A stretch of DNA of 64,000 bases from Pseudonocardia terrae (GCF_021343995.1 NZ_JAJTTE010000035.1:1-64000); one strand, 5' to 3'; positions 25,307-35,754 are shown, counted from the first letter of the stretch. Numbers and translations: made by a program. Notes: generated from the sequence alone by a model not told the origin.

Positions 25307-27157
25307 TCAGCTGACCGGGGCGCTCCATCGTTGTGCCCCGGTGAGCGGCCCCGTCTCGAGCGGGCCGGCACCGAACCCGGTCGCGGCGGCGCCCGCCGGG
25401 GTGCTCACGAGGAGCGACACCTGCTGGAAGAGCGGCAGCGCCGGGAGCTGCGCCCAGAGCACCCGTTCGGCCGTCGCGAGCTGGTTCGGGTCGGGCACCG
25501 CCGCGGTCGCGAGCGACTCCAGCACCGGCTGCAGCGCGGCCGAGCAGAAGCCGTTCGGCAGGGTGGGCGGCGCCGGGAGCGACGGCGTCGGGTCCGGGCA
25601 GCCGTAGTCCGAGGCCAGCTGCGGTCCGATCGGGCCGCCGACCGCGCGCGGCTCGACGAGGATGTCCGCCCGCACGGTGGCGTTCGGCGCGGCGGTGCCG
25701 CTCGACGGAGCCGCGCTCGGGGTCGTGCTCGGGGTCGTGCCGGGGGTCGCTGCGGGGCTCGGCCCGGTCGTCGGGGCCGCGCTCGGCGTGGGGGTGGCGG
25801 CACCGCTCGACGGCGTCGTCGGCGGCGGGGTCGTCGTGCTGGGCGGGGTGGCGACCACCGTCCGCTGGGTGAAGAGGTCGGCCGCGGGCGGGGCGACGAC
25901 CTGCACCTCGATCCCCGCGGCGCGCAGCTGGTCCGCCACGGCCTCGGCCACGTCGACGTCCGTGCCGCGCTCGGCGCCGGCGGCCACGACGATGCTGAGC
26001 GGGGTGTTGCCGAGGGTCCAGGCCCCGTCGGCGCCGCGGGTGTAACCGGCCTCGGTGAGCAGCCGCTCGGCGGTGGCGGGGTCCGGGTGGGCCGGCGCGC
26101 CCGCGGGGGCGGTCGCGGCGTACCCCTGCTGCGACGGCGCGAGGCCGAAGGCGTCGACGGGCAGCGCGTCGGGCGCCACAGCGGCCCGGATCTTCTCGCG
26201 GTCGAGCAGCGCGCCGACGGCCTGGCGCACCCGCACGTCGGACAGCGGCCCGTAGTCCGAGCGCAGCGCCAGGTCGGTCACGGTGCCGCGCGGCGCGGAC
26301 GCGGTCGTGATCGCGTTGCCCAGCGGCGCGAGGGCCTTCATGACCTTCGGCCCGGAGGTGGGCATCGCGACGTCGACGTCGCCGCCGCGCAGGCCCTCGG
26401 CCAGGGTCTGCGGACCCATCCGGCGGAGCACGATCTGGTCGAGCGTGGTGGGGGTGGCCCAGTACAGGTCGTTGCGGGCGAGAATGACCTCGCCCCGCGC
26501 CCGGTCGACGGTCACGACCCGGAACGGCCCGCCCGAGGCGGGCAGCCCGCCCTGCAGCGCGCTGCTCCACGAGCCGGGCGCGTCCTTGAGGATCTGGGCG
26601 GGCAGCAACCCGCTGAACAGGTGCTGCCACTGCGGGTACGGCTCGTCGAACACGACGTCCACGGCCTTGCCGCCGGCCCGCGACCGGACGTCCGTGACGT
26701 GCCGGTACCCCTCGGCGTCGATCGTGCCCGGCTGGCTGCGCATCTGCTGCCAGAGGTACACGAAGTCCTCGGCGGCGATCGGCGAGTTCGACGACCACGA
26801 GGCCTGCACGTTGAGCTCGTAGCTCACGGTGAACGGGCTGGTCGAGGTGACCTCGGCGCTGGTCGCGACCGTGCGGTCGAGCTGCAGGGCGCCGGAGGCG
26901 TCGGGCCGGAAGACCGACGGCAGCACCAGCGTGGCCAGGGCCTGGGTGACCGGCGAGCGGTCCGCCAGCAGGTGCGGGTTGAAGCCTGCGCCGAGGTCGT
27001 CCACGCCGACGACGACCTCGGTGGCCCGGACGGTCGCCGGCGGGGGCGCGGGCTGGGGCGGGGCGGGCTGCTCCACCGGGGCGTTCGTGCACGCCGCCAG
27101 CAGGGTGAGCAGGCACGCGCCGAGGACGAGCAGCGTCCTGCGGCCCCAGCCGGTCAC
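25307..27157 (-). CDS. lpqW: LpqW-like lipoprotein
   Basis: Lipoprotein with a peptide-binding-protein fold (616 residues). Signal peptide and lipobox LLAAC give lipid Cys 23; then a Pro-rich linker and the family block VGVDDLGAGFNPHLLADRSP, close to mycobacterial LpqW (Rv1166) as I recall it. LpqW controls polymannosylation of phosphatidylinositol mannosides rather than transport. A disordered Thr/Pro/Ala insert (about residues 460-520) lies between the lobes. GTG 27157 is preceded by GGGGGAGGG; it neighbours typA as in mycobacteria. Confidence 0.88.
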   Translation of the reverse strand: MTGWGRRTLLVLGACLLTLLAACTNAPVEQPAPPQPAPPPATVRATEVVVGVDDLGAGFNPHLLADRSPVTQALATLVLPSVFRPDASGALQLDRTVATSAEVTSTSPFTVSYELNVQASWSSNSPIAAEDFVYLWQQMRSQPGTIDAEGYRHVTDVRSRAGGKAVDVVFDEPYPQWQHLFSGLLPAQILKDAPGSWSSALQGGLPASGGPFRVVTVDRARGEVILARNDLYWATPTTLDQIVLRRMGPQTLAEGLRGGDVDVAMPTSGPKVMKALAPLGNAITTASAPRGTVTDLALRSDYGPLSDVRVRQAVGALLDREKIRAAVAPDALPVDAFGLAPSQQGYAATAPAGAPAHPDPATAERLLTEAGYTRGADGAWTLGNTPLSIVVAAGAERGTDVDVAEAVADQLRAAGIEVQVVAPPAADLFTQRTVVATPPSTTTPPPTTPSSGAATPTPSAAPTTGPSPAATPGTTPSTTPSAAPSSGTAAPNATVRADILVEPRAVGGPIGPQLASDYGCPDPTPSLPAPPTLPNGFCSAALQPVLESLATAAVPDPNQLATAERVLWAQLPALPLFQQVSLLVSTPAGAAATGFGAGPLETGPLTGAQRWSAPVS

Positions 27158-27257
27158 GTGCCCTCCCCCGCCGCGCGGGCCGGGCGGCCCGCCTGCCCGC
27201 CATCGTCGCACCGGCGACGTGGTGCGGTGGTGTGGGCCCGGCCCGGCGCGAGGAGGG

Positions 27258-29204
<1,947 letters not shown>

Positions 29205-29267
29205 GATTCACGGTATCCCGGTCGAGGTCTGGACCTTGCCGAGAGGTGAGCCTAGGCTTCCCTCACG

Positions 29268-29417
29268 ATGGCCAAGGTGAAGAAGAAGTGCTGCCGGTCG
29301 AAGCCGAAGCGATGCAAGAGCTGCCCGGTCGTCCACCTGCGGTTGAAGAAGATCGACGCGCAGGGGCTGACCGGCAAGGAGTACACGCGCGCGGTCAAGG
29401 CGGCGCGCATCTACTGA
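29268..29417 (+). CDS. 49-residue basic Cys-rich microprotein
   Basis: A short gene translated from ATG 29268 to TGA 29417. The product starts MAKVKKKCCRSKPKRCKSC: four Cys (8, 9, 16, 19) among Lys/Arg, then VVHLRLKKIDAQGL and TRAVKAARIY. The Cys pattern could hold one zinc ion, and the charge suits RNA or ribosome binding. It is divergent from typA with a 63-bp gap containing TAGGCT near 29253. A short or leaderless transcript is likely. Family not recognised; codon use is strongly GC3, supporting a real gene. Confidence 0.75.
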   Translation: MAKVKKKCCRSKPKRCKSCPVVHLRLKKIDAQGLTGKEYTRAVKAARIY

Positions 29418-29597
29418 GGTCGCGGGCCCCCGCGGGTGCACGATCGTCCTTCGTGGACGGTGCGCGTCGCCCATTGTGGACGGTCCGCGGCGGGTTCTGA
29501 ATCGTTCCGTGCTCGGGCGGCGCGGATGCGTCCGGACCAGGCTGCGACCCTCCGGCGCCGATGACGAAGCTCACAGGGTGATCCACGCCGCCGCCCC

Positions 29598-29681
29598 GCG
29601 TCATCCGGCGCTCCGTGCCGGTGACGCGTATCACCCGGCGCTCCGGGCCGGCGACGCGGGTCGTCCGGCCCTCCGGCCGAG
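29598..29681. repeat. degenerate tandem repeat, about 30 bp
   Basis: Two full and one partial copy of a unit containing CCGGCGCTCCGKGCCGG lie after the microprotein and run into the 3' end of the AbiEi/DUF559 gene, where they encode its last codons (RRAGRPASPARSAG). Confidence 0.75.
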
Positions 29682-30611
29682 CGCGACGGCGAGGCCGATC
29701 TCTCCCAGCACGGCCTCCGGCCTGGTCGCGAGGTCGTGCCACCGGCAGGTCAGCACCGTCCAGCCCGCCCGGGCCAGCACACCGCGCCGCCAGAGCGTGC
29801 GCCGCCGCGCCTCCGCCCCGAGCGGGCGCGCCCAGCCCTCGGCCTCCACGGCCACCCGCGCCTGCGGGAAGGCCACCGGCAACACCACGCCGGCCGCCGG
29901 ATGCTCGGTGCGCCAGCCGATCAGCCGCGCCTCCCGGAGCCGCGAGACCAGCAACCGGACGGCCGCGGGCCCCGCGCGCTCGGCGGTCGCGGCCAGCGCG
30001 GCGCGGGCGGCGGTGGCGCCGGCGGCGCCCGGGTTCCGCGTGTGGGCCCGCGCCACCTCGGCGAACCCGACGTGCGACTGCAGCGCGCGATCCAGGAACG
30101 GGCCGCCCGCCGCGCCCAGCTCGACCGCCGACTCCAGCACGGCCAGCGGCAGGGCGGTGACCGGGACGCCGTGCCTGCTCGTGCGGTCGTCGTCGGCGAG
30201 GTCGCGGCGGCGGACGATCACGCCGGGGCGGTTCCGGGGCGACCGGCGGCGCGGCACGGTCACGGCGACCTCGCCGGCGAGGGCCGGCGCCACGCCGTGC
30301 CACCAGGCCGCGGCCAGCCCGCTGAGCACCGCGTCGTCGCCGGCCCAGAGCACGGCGGCCCGGACCCGCGCCTCGTCGGTGAGCCGGTGCGCGCGGTCGA
30401 GGTAGACGCGCGGGTGCAGCGGGACCCAGTGCCGGCCTGCGAGCCTCCGGTCGATCGCGTCGGTGGAGAGGCCCACGGCCCGCGCCTGGGCCCGCCCGAT
30501 CACCCCCGCCTGCCGGCCGAGGAGGGCGGCGAGGGCGGGCCGGGCGGCGGACGGCGCGGTGTCACGGGAGGTGTCAGAGGCGGTGAGGCTGAGGTGCGTG
30601 ATCGGCTCCAT
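29631..30611 (-). CDS. AbiEi-like N-terminal / DUF559 C-terminal protein
   Basis: A 326-residue protein. The N-terminal part (LLGRQAGVIGRAQARAVGLS, then RRLAGRHWVPLHPRVYL) is the wing-helix found in AbiEi-type antitoxin-domain proteins. The C-terminal part (ARVAVEAEGWARPLG, RRGVLARAGWTVLTCRWHDL) resembles DUF559/Vsr endonuclease-like domains. The Asp usually seen before the core Val-Glu strand is not evident (VVLPVAFPQ), so nuclease activity is doubtful. ATG 30611 is chosen because upstream sequence lacks similarity. It is divergent from a TetR gene. Confidence 0.75.
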   Translation of the reverse strand: MEPITHLSLTASDTSRDTAPSAARPALAALLGRQAGVIGRAQARAVGLSTDAIDRRLAGRHWVPLHPRVYLDRAHRLTDEARVRAAVLWAGDDAVLSGLAAAWWHGVAPALAGEVAVTVPRRRSPRNRPGVIVRRRDLADDDRTSRHGVPVTALPLAVLESAVELGAAGGPFLDRALQSHVGFAEVARAHTRNPGAAGATAARAALAATAERAGPAAVRLLVSRLREARLIGWRTEHPAAGVVLPVAFPQARVAVEAEGWARPLGAEARRRTLWRRGVLARAGWTVLTCRWHDLATRPEAVLGEIGLAVALGRRAGRPASPARSAG

Positions 30612-30671
30612 GCCCGGTTTCGACGGATCCGCCGCCGCCCCGGTTCCACGCGAACGACATCGCCTCGAACA

Positions 30672-30696
30672 GAGTGGCACTCTGGAGTTCCACTCC
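30672..30696. promoter_or_regulatory. paired palindromes at the TetR start
   Basis: Two adjacent perfect inverted repeats, GAGTG-G-CACTC (30672-30682) and GGAGT-TCC-ACTCC (30684-30696), end one base before the TetR ATG. GGAG of the second also serves as Shine-Dalgarno. This is a strong candidate for autorepression by the TetR protein and possibly for control of the divergent gene. Confidence 0.6.
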
Positions 30697-31281
30697 ATGA
30701 AGCGCGACGGCCGGTCCGTGATCGTCGAGGCGGCGCTGGCCGGCGTGGAGGAGTGCGGCTGGGAGGCGACGTCGATGCAGGCGGTGCGCGAGCGCGCGGG
30801 CGTCAGCAACGGTTCGTTGTTCCACCATTTCCCGACCCGGGCGGATCTCGCAGCGGCGGTCGTGGCGGCCGGGCTCGCCGATCACCGGGAGGTCCTGCTG
30901 CAGGCGCTGCGCGTCGCGGAGGGTGCCGAGGACGGGGTACGCCGGACCGTGGTGCGACATCTGCGGTGGATCGACGACAACCCGCGGCTGGCCCGGCTGT
31001 TCCTCCACTCACCGCCGGACGTGCTGCAGGCGATCCTGGACGAGGCGGCACGGGACGCCCACCGCGGCTTCGCCGATGAGATCAGCGACTGGTTGCGCGG
31101 CCACGGATGGCCCGGGACGCCGGAGCTCGCCGCGGTCGTCGCGCTCTGGATCGGCCCGGTGCACGAGTACGCCCGCGGCCGGCTCGCCTCCTCCGGGCCC
31201 ACGCCGACCCCGACCTCCGACGCGCTGGCCGAAGGGGCGTGGCGCGCGATCCGGCCACTGCTACCGGGGATCGAGCGATGA
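30697..31281 (+). CDS. TetR-family transcriptional regulator
   Basis: A 194-residue regulator with the N-terminal TetR helix-turn-helix: SVIVEAALAGVEECGWEATS, then ERAGVSNGSLFHHFPTRADL near residue 32. The C-terminal ligand-binding part (RLARLFLHSPPDVLQAILDE) is helical. ATG 30697 lies right after a palindromic pair. It overlaps the truncated gene downstream by 4 nt (ATGA). Confidence 0.88.
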   Translation: MKRDGRSVIVEAALAGVEECGWEATSMQAVRERAGVSNGSLFHHFPTRADLAAAVVAAGLADHREVLLQALRVAEGAEDGVRRTVVRHLRWIDDNPRLARLFLHSPPDVLQAILDEAARDAHRGFADEISDWLRGHGWPGTPELAAVVALWIGPVHEYARGRLASSGPTPTPTSDALAEGAWRAIRPLLPGIER

Positions 31282-31532
31282 GCCGCGAACGGTATCTGCG
31301 GGTGCTGGCCGGGTTCACCGCGGTGGTCGACGCCTGCCCCGCCGGGTCCTGGGACCGTCGTACTCCGTGTCCGCGCTCGTCGGCGCGGCAGTTGGTCGGC
31401 CACGTCATCGATGCTCAGCGGCAGGTGGTCGCGCCGGTGTCGGGTCGGGGCCCGAGCGCCCCGGTCGCCGGCCCCGCGGTGCTGGGCGCGCTCGGCCGGT
31501 CCCCCGGCCCTTTCGTCACGGACCCGTCGTGA
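31278..31532 (+). pseudogene. truncated TIGR03086-type (DinB-like) metal enzyme
   Basis: Eighty-four residues matching only the N-terminal third of mycothiol-dependent DinB/maleylpyruvate-isomerase-like proteins: VLAGFTAVVDACPAGSWDRR, RQLVGHVIDAQRQVVA. Family proteins run to about 190 residues; here the frame stops after GPFVTDPS. The metal-ligand His of the N-terminal helix is present (GHVID), but the other ligands are lost. It starts at ATG 31278 overlapping the TetR stop, so it was once part of that operon. Confidence 0.7.
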
Positions 31533-32414
31533 GCACCGGGGACGTGCCCGACGGGGCGGGCGAGGTGGCCGCACAGCTCGCCCACGTCCTGCCGGGGCTG
31601 CGGGCCGGGGCGGTGACCCCGCTCGGCTCCGGCCTCGACCACGACGCCTACGACGTCGACGGCACCCTGGTCGTTCGGTACGGCCGCGGCCCGGATCAGG
31701 AAGCGAGGGCGGCCGCCGTACTGCGCGAGGCGGCGCTGCTGCAGCGGGTCGCCTCGGTCTGCCCCGTGCCCGTCCCGCCGGTGCGTCTGGTCGTGCCCGA
31801 GCAGGGGTGCCTGATCCTCGGGAGGCTGGCCGGCGCCCCGCTGCTCGACCGCTCCGGAGCGGAACGCGCCGCGGCCGCGGCCGGGGTCGGCGCGGTGCTG
31901 GGCACCGTCCTCGCCGCCCTGCATGCCCTGCCACTCGCCGGACCGGACGCCGAGGTCGACGTCGACGACGTCGCGCCCGAGGAATGGCGCGACGAGGCCG
32001 TCGAGACCTACCGGACCGTCCGCAACGAGGTTCCCCGCGGCTTCCGGGCGGGTGTGGAGCGGTTCCTGTGCGAGCCCCCGGCGCCCGTCCCTCCCCGCCG
32101 GGTCTTCTCCCACAACGACCTGGGCGTGGAGCACGTGCTCGTCGAGGACGGCCGGGTCAGGGGGATCATCGACTGGAGCGACGCCGCGATCACCGACCCG
32201 GCGGTCGACCTCGGCCGGATCCTGCGCGACCTCGGACCGGCCGCGCTCGACAGCGCGCTCACCGCGTACGGGGCCGACGGCGGGGGTTCGCTGCGCGTCC
32301 GGGCGGTCTTCTACGCCCGGTGCACCCCTGCTCGAAGATCTCGCCTTCGGCCTGCACCCGGGCCGTGAGCGCTACGCGGCCAAGAGCCTGGAGGCGCTGC
32401 CGTGGCTGTTCTGA
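31529..32414 (+). pseudogene. aminoglycoside-phosphotransferase-like protein, frameshifted
   Basis: APH/choline-kinase-fold protein. The frame from GTG 31529 has VRYGRGPDQEARAAAVLRE (nucleotide Lys replaced), the catalytic loop VFSHNDLGVEHVLVEDGRV and the metal Asp in GIIDWSDAAITDPAVDLGRI. At a run of four C (32325-32328) the frame is lost and runs to a stop at 32368. Removing one C restores a normal C-terminus, LLEDLAFGLHPGRERYAAKS, ending at 32414. It is either a real frameshift or a sequencing error; the catalytic core is intact before the break. Confidence 0.8.
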
Positions 32415-32448
32415 CCGGCGCCGGTCCGCGCCCGCCGGGAGGCGAACC

Positions 32449-32669
32449 GTGGACGTGAGGCGGTGGTTGTACCGCGGCGGACGTCCCAACCGCCCGGCGC
32501 GCGGAGTGGATCGGCTCACGGCCGTCCTGAAGGCCTATGTCGGACGGGCTCCGACGCGAGGACGCACATTCCGGTCGACGAGGACGCGCCGCTCCGCGAG
32601 TTCGCGCGGGTGGCGCCGCGGTTCCCGGTCTTCCGCGTCGTGCCGAGGCACAGCGGTTCGGACCGTTAG
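32449..32669 (+). pseudogene. remnant of an F420-dependent nitroreductase (DDN family)
   Basis: Starts at GTG 32449 behind GGGAGG with VDVRRWLYRGGRPNRPARGV, a typical start of deazaflavin-dependent nitroreductase proteins. It jumps directly to DRLTAVLKAYVGRAP, part of the C-terminal third. Near 32550 the frame shifts, and the other frame continues with the family C-terminus HIPVDEDAPLREFARVAPRF to TAG 32669. The central split-barrel domain is deleted, so the gene is non-functional. Confidence 0.7.
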
Positions 32670-33514
32670 GGGCGGAGCAGGGCCTCCAGGTCGGCGACCA
32701 CGGCGCGGTCCGCGTCGACCCAGGCGACCGTGGGCAGCTCCCGCTCCCGCAGCCACCGCACCGCGAGGTGCTCCAGCGCCTTCGGCTCGGGCGAGTCGGG
32801 GCGCAGCGCCGCGGCGTACATCCGCAACACCAGGGTCCCCCCGGGCGTCGCCACGGGTAGGTCGGTGCCCACCCGCTCCCCCACCTCGACCTGCGCGGCG
32901 AGCTCCTCGGCGCACTCGCGGGCGAGCGCCTCCGGCTCCGACTCGCCCGGCTCGGCGCGCCCGCCCGGCAGTTCCCAGCGGCCCCGCAGCTCGGCCGGCC
33001 GCGACCGCTGCGCCGCGAGCACCGCCCCGTCGCGCACGATCGCCGCCCCGACGACGGCGGGCGCCTCCGCCAGCTCCTCGGCCCGCCGCCGGTAGACGGC
33101 GGAGCGGGAGGCGAGCATGTCCCGCATCAGGCGGCGCACCAGGATCGCGTCGCCGATCCGGCCGGCCACGCCGAAGGGCGACCGCCAGCGGATCTCGTCC
33201 CGCATCACCGTCCCGCCCGGCCGGTCGGCGAGGGTCGTGGTGTGCACCAGGCCCTTCGCCAGCCCGCCCACCAGCTCGGACACCATCCCGTCGACCCCGA
33301 CGGTCCGGATCCGCGAGCGGTAGGGCAGCCGGACGCCGGCGGCGAGCCGGGCGTCGAGCAGCACCTCGTCGCCCGGCACCAGCAGCCGGACGGCGGCGGA
33401 GTACCGGTGCCCGGCCTCCCGCAGCGACTCCTCGGCCGCCTCGCCGTCCCGCACCACGCCGGCGACCAACCGGCGGGGCGCCGCGATCAGGGTCGAACAG
33501 CTCTCCACGGGCAC
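32666..33514 (-). CDS. SRPBCC-Nudix fusion protein
   Basis: A 282-residue protein joining an N-terminal SRPBCC/START-like domain (CSTLIAAPRRLVAGVVRDGE, DEIRWRSPFG) to a C-terminal MutT-like Nudix domain. The Nudix box is complete: GGRAEPGESEPEALARECAE followed by ELAA. VVGAAIVRDGAVLAAQRSRP is the MutT/8-oxo-dGTPase-type start. GTG 33514 (or GTG 33508) is the likely start. The two domains are in one uninterrupted frame. The stop overlaps that of the convergent DDN remnant. Confidence 0.8.
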   Translation of the reverse strand: MPVESCSTLIAAPRRLVAGVVRDGEAAEESLREAGHRYSAAVRLLVPGDEVLLDARLAAGVRLPYRSRIRTVGVDGMVSELVGGLAKGLVHTTTLADRPGGTVMRDEIRWRSPFGVAGRIGDAILVRRLMRDMLASRSAVYRRRAEELAEAPAVVGAAIVRDGAVLAAQRSRPAELRGRWELPGGRAEPGESEPEALARECAEELAAQVEVGERVGTDLPVATPGGTLVLRMYAAALRPDSPEPKALEHLAVRWLRERELPTVAWVDADRAVVADLEALLRP

Positions 33515-33573
33515 GACCGAGATCGTCCCAGACCCCGACGGACCGCCGCAGACGCACGATTGCGCACCCGTCG

Positions 33574-34932
33574 TCACGGTGCGGGCCAGCGCACCTCCAG
33601 CCGCGCCCCGCCCCACGCCGACGCGCCCGCTGACACCTCGCCGCCCCGCCCGCGCACCAGGGCCGCGACCAACGCCAGCCCCAGCCCCGCGTGCCCGCCG
33701 CCCGCCTCCTGGGACAGTCGCGTGAACCGGTCGAACACGCGCACCCGGTCCGCCTCGGGGATGCCCGGGCCGTCGTCGGAGACCGCGAGCCGGGTGACCC
33801 GGCCCGCCGGCAGCACCTCGATCCGGACCCGGGTCGCGGCGTACCGGGCGGCGTTGCCGAGCAGGTTGTCGAGCACCAGCGCGACCTCGGCGGCTCCGGC
33901 CGCCGCCAGCGCGACGCCCGGCGCGAGCAGCTCCGGCGCCGGGCCCTCGGTGACCCGGTCGATCGCCGCCCGCGACGCCTCGACCAGGTCGACGGGTTCC
34001 GGCTCGGGTCGCTGCCCGGCATCGGCGCGGGCCAGCGCCATCAGGTCGGAGAGCAGCCCGGAGAGCCGCTGGGCCTCGACCGCGACCTCGCGCAGCGTCT
34101 CCTCCGCCAGCGCCGGGTCCGGGTGTGCGACCGCCACCTCGGCCTGGGCGCGGATCGCGGCGACCGGGGAGCGCAGCTCGTGGGCGGCGTCGCCCGTGAA
34201 CCGCTCGAGCCGCGTGACGGCGTCGTCCCGGCGGGCGAGCAGCGAGTTCAGCTCCTCGGCGAGCGCACGCAGCTCGTCGTGCGCCGCGGGGACCGGCAGC
34301 CGCCGCCCCGGCGGGAGCGCCGCGGCCGCCGCCCGCATCCGGTCGACCGGCCGCAGCGCCGCCCGCGTCGCCACCCAGGCCGCCAGCGCCACGACCGCCG
34401 CCGCCAGCAGCCCCGCCACGACGAACCCGACGGCTGCCCGGGCCAGCAGCGTCGCGCCGCCGACGAGGTCGCCCGAGGCGAACACCAGCCGGGGCGACCC
34501 GTCCGGCAGGATCGCCGGGTCGGCGACCCAGCGGGTGGCGGTGCCCTCGAGGAACACGTTCTCGGCGCGCCCGGCCGCGAGGTCGCGGACGTCGCGCGCG
34601 GTCATCGGCAGCGGCCCCCGCCCGTCGACGGGCGTGCCCGCGGTGTCGGTGATCCGGATCGACGGCGGGGTGGCCCGGTCCGCGACGGCCCCGCCCTGCT
34701 CCAGCCGCGTCACGACGACCCCGGCCTGCGTGTGCAGCTCGTTGTCCGCCGCCGCGATCAGCGTGGTGTACAGCAGGTTCACCCCGAGCCGGCTCAGCGC
34801 GAGCAGCGCGACGAGCGCGACCGCGCCCACCACGGTGGTGATCCGGAACCGCAGCGTGCGGCTCCGCCACCAGCCGCGGCACCGCAGGGCGCGGGCACGC
34901 ACCAGACCGCGGGCGAACCGGCGCCGCAACAC
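33574..34932 (-). CDS. sensor histidine kinase
   Basis: HisKA/HATPase sensor (452 residues): two membrane helices (about 31-48 and 165-188) around an extracytoplasmic domain, a HAMP region, H-box FTGDAAHELRSPVAAIR with phospho-acceptor H251, N-box LDNLLGNAARYA and G-boxes VSDDGPGIPEADR and GHAGLGLALVAAL. GTG 34932. It lies 3 bp after the response-regulator gene and forms a two-component pair with it. Confidence 0.93.
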   Translation of the reverse strand: MLRRRFARGLVRARALRCRGWWRSRTLRFRITTVVGAVALVALLALSRLGVNLLYTTLIAAADNELHTQAGVVVTRLEQGGAVADRATPPSIRITDTAGTPVDGRGPLPMTARDVRDLAAGRAENVFLEGTATRWVADPAILPDGSPRLVFASGDLVGGATLLARAAVGFVVAGLLAAAVVALAAWVATRAALRPVDRMRAAAAALPPGRRLPVPAAHDELRALAEELNSLLARRDDAVTRLERFTGDAAHELRSPVAAIRAQAEVAVAHPDPALAEETLREVAVEAQRLSGLLSDLMALARADAGQRPEPEPVDLVEASRAAIDRVTEGPAPELLAPGVALAAAGAAEVALVLDNLLGNAARYAATRVRIEVLPAGRVTRLAVSDDGPGIPEADRVRVFDRFTRLSQEAGGGHAGLGLALVAALVRGRGGEVSAGASAWGGARLEVRWPAP

Positions 34933-34935
34933 GCC

Positions 34936-35619
34936 TCAGCCCGATCCGACGAGGTACCCGTGCCCGCGGACGGTGCGCAGCACGTGCCCGGCGCCGACGG
35001 CGTCGAGCTTGCGGCGCAGGTACCCCACGTAGACCTCGACGACGTTGCGGCTCGCGGCCTGCTCGTCGCCCCAGACCAGACGCAGCAGCTCGTCCTTGGC
35101 CACCGCGGTGTCCGGCCTGCGGGCGAGCGCGTGCAGCAGCTCGAACTCCCGCGGCGACAGCTCGACCGGCGCGTCCTCCCAGGTCACCGACCGCGACGCC
35201 GGGTCGACGACGAGGCCGCCGAGCCGGACCCGCTGCCCGGAGCGGCCGAGCGCGGCGTCGCGCCGGCGCAGCATCGCCTTCAGCTGTGCCACGAGGACGA
35301 CGAACGAGAACGGTTTGACGAGGTAGCCGTCCGCGCCGAGGTCCAGCCCGTCGGCCTGGTCGATCTCGCCGTCCTTGGCCGACAGCATCAGCACCGGGGT
35401 GTCGACGCCGGCCGCGCGCATCCGCTCGAGGACCCGGTAGCCGGAGAGCCCGGGCAGGATGATGTCGAGCACGACGGCGTCGAAACCGCCGGTCAGCGCC
35501 GCGCGCAGGGCGGAGTTGCCGTCGCCGACCGCGACGACCTCCATCCCCTCGGCGGTGAGCCCGCGGGCCAGCGCCGTGCGCACCCCGGGCTCGTCGTCCA
35601 CCACCAACACCCTGGCCAT
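34936..35619 (-). CDS. OmpR-family response regulator
   Basis: A 227-residue regulator: receiver domain with VLVVDDEPGVRTAL, phospho-acceptor D52 (VVLDIILPGLSG), switch Ser/Thr region MLSAKD and conserved Lys in YLVKPFSF. The C-terminal winged helix has LSPREFELLHALARRPDTAV and VVEVYVGYLRRKLDA. ATG 35619. The gene is divergent from the LolA-like operon, and the shared gap carries 11-bp-spaced direct repeats. Confidence 0.94.
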   Translation of the reverse strand: MARVLVVDDEPGVRTALARGLTAEGMEVVAVGDGNSALRAALTGGFDAVVLDIILPGLSGYRVLERMRAAGVDTPVLMLSAKDGEIDQADGLDLGADGYLVKPFSFVVLVAQLKAMLRRRDAALGRSGQRVRLGGLVVDPASRSVTWEDAPVELSPREFELLHALARRPDTAVAKDELLRLVWGDEQAASRNVVEVYVGYLRRKLDAVGAGHVLRTVRGHGYLVGSG

Positions 35620-35683
35620 CGTCGACAACGTACCGCCGGGCGGAACCTCGACCTCGGAATTGATGCTCGCCCCGGACGCTCCG

Positions 35684-35730
35684 CTCAGTCGTTTCTCAGC
35701 GACGGGGTGTCCGGATGAGACCTCTCTCAG
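35684..35730. promoter_or_regulatory. direct repeats, candidate OmpR-type site
   Basis: CTCAG occurs at 35684 and 35695 (11-bp spacing, GCTCAGTCGTTTCTCAGCG) and again at 35726. Tandem half-sites one helical turn apart are the usual target of OmpR-type regulators. The site lies between the response regulator and the LolA-like gene, so it could serve both directions. Confidence 0.55.
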
Positions 35731-35754
35731 TCCCGATGCGTCAGGCTTACCGGC

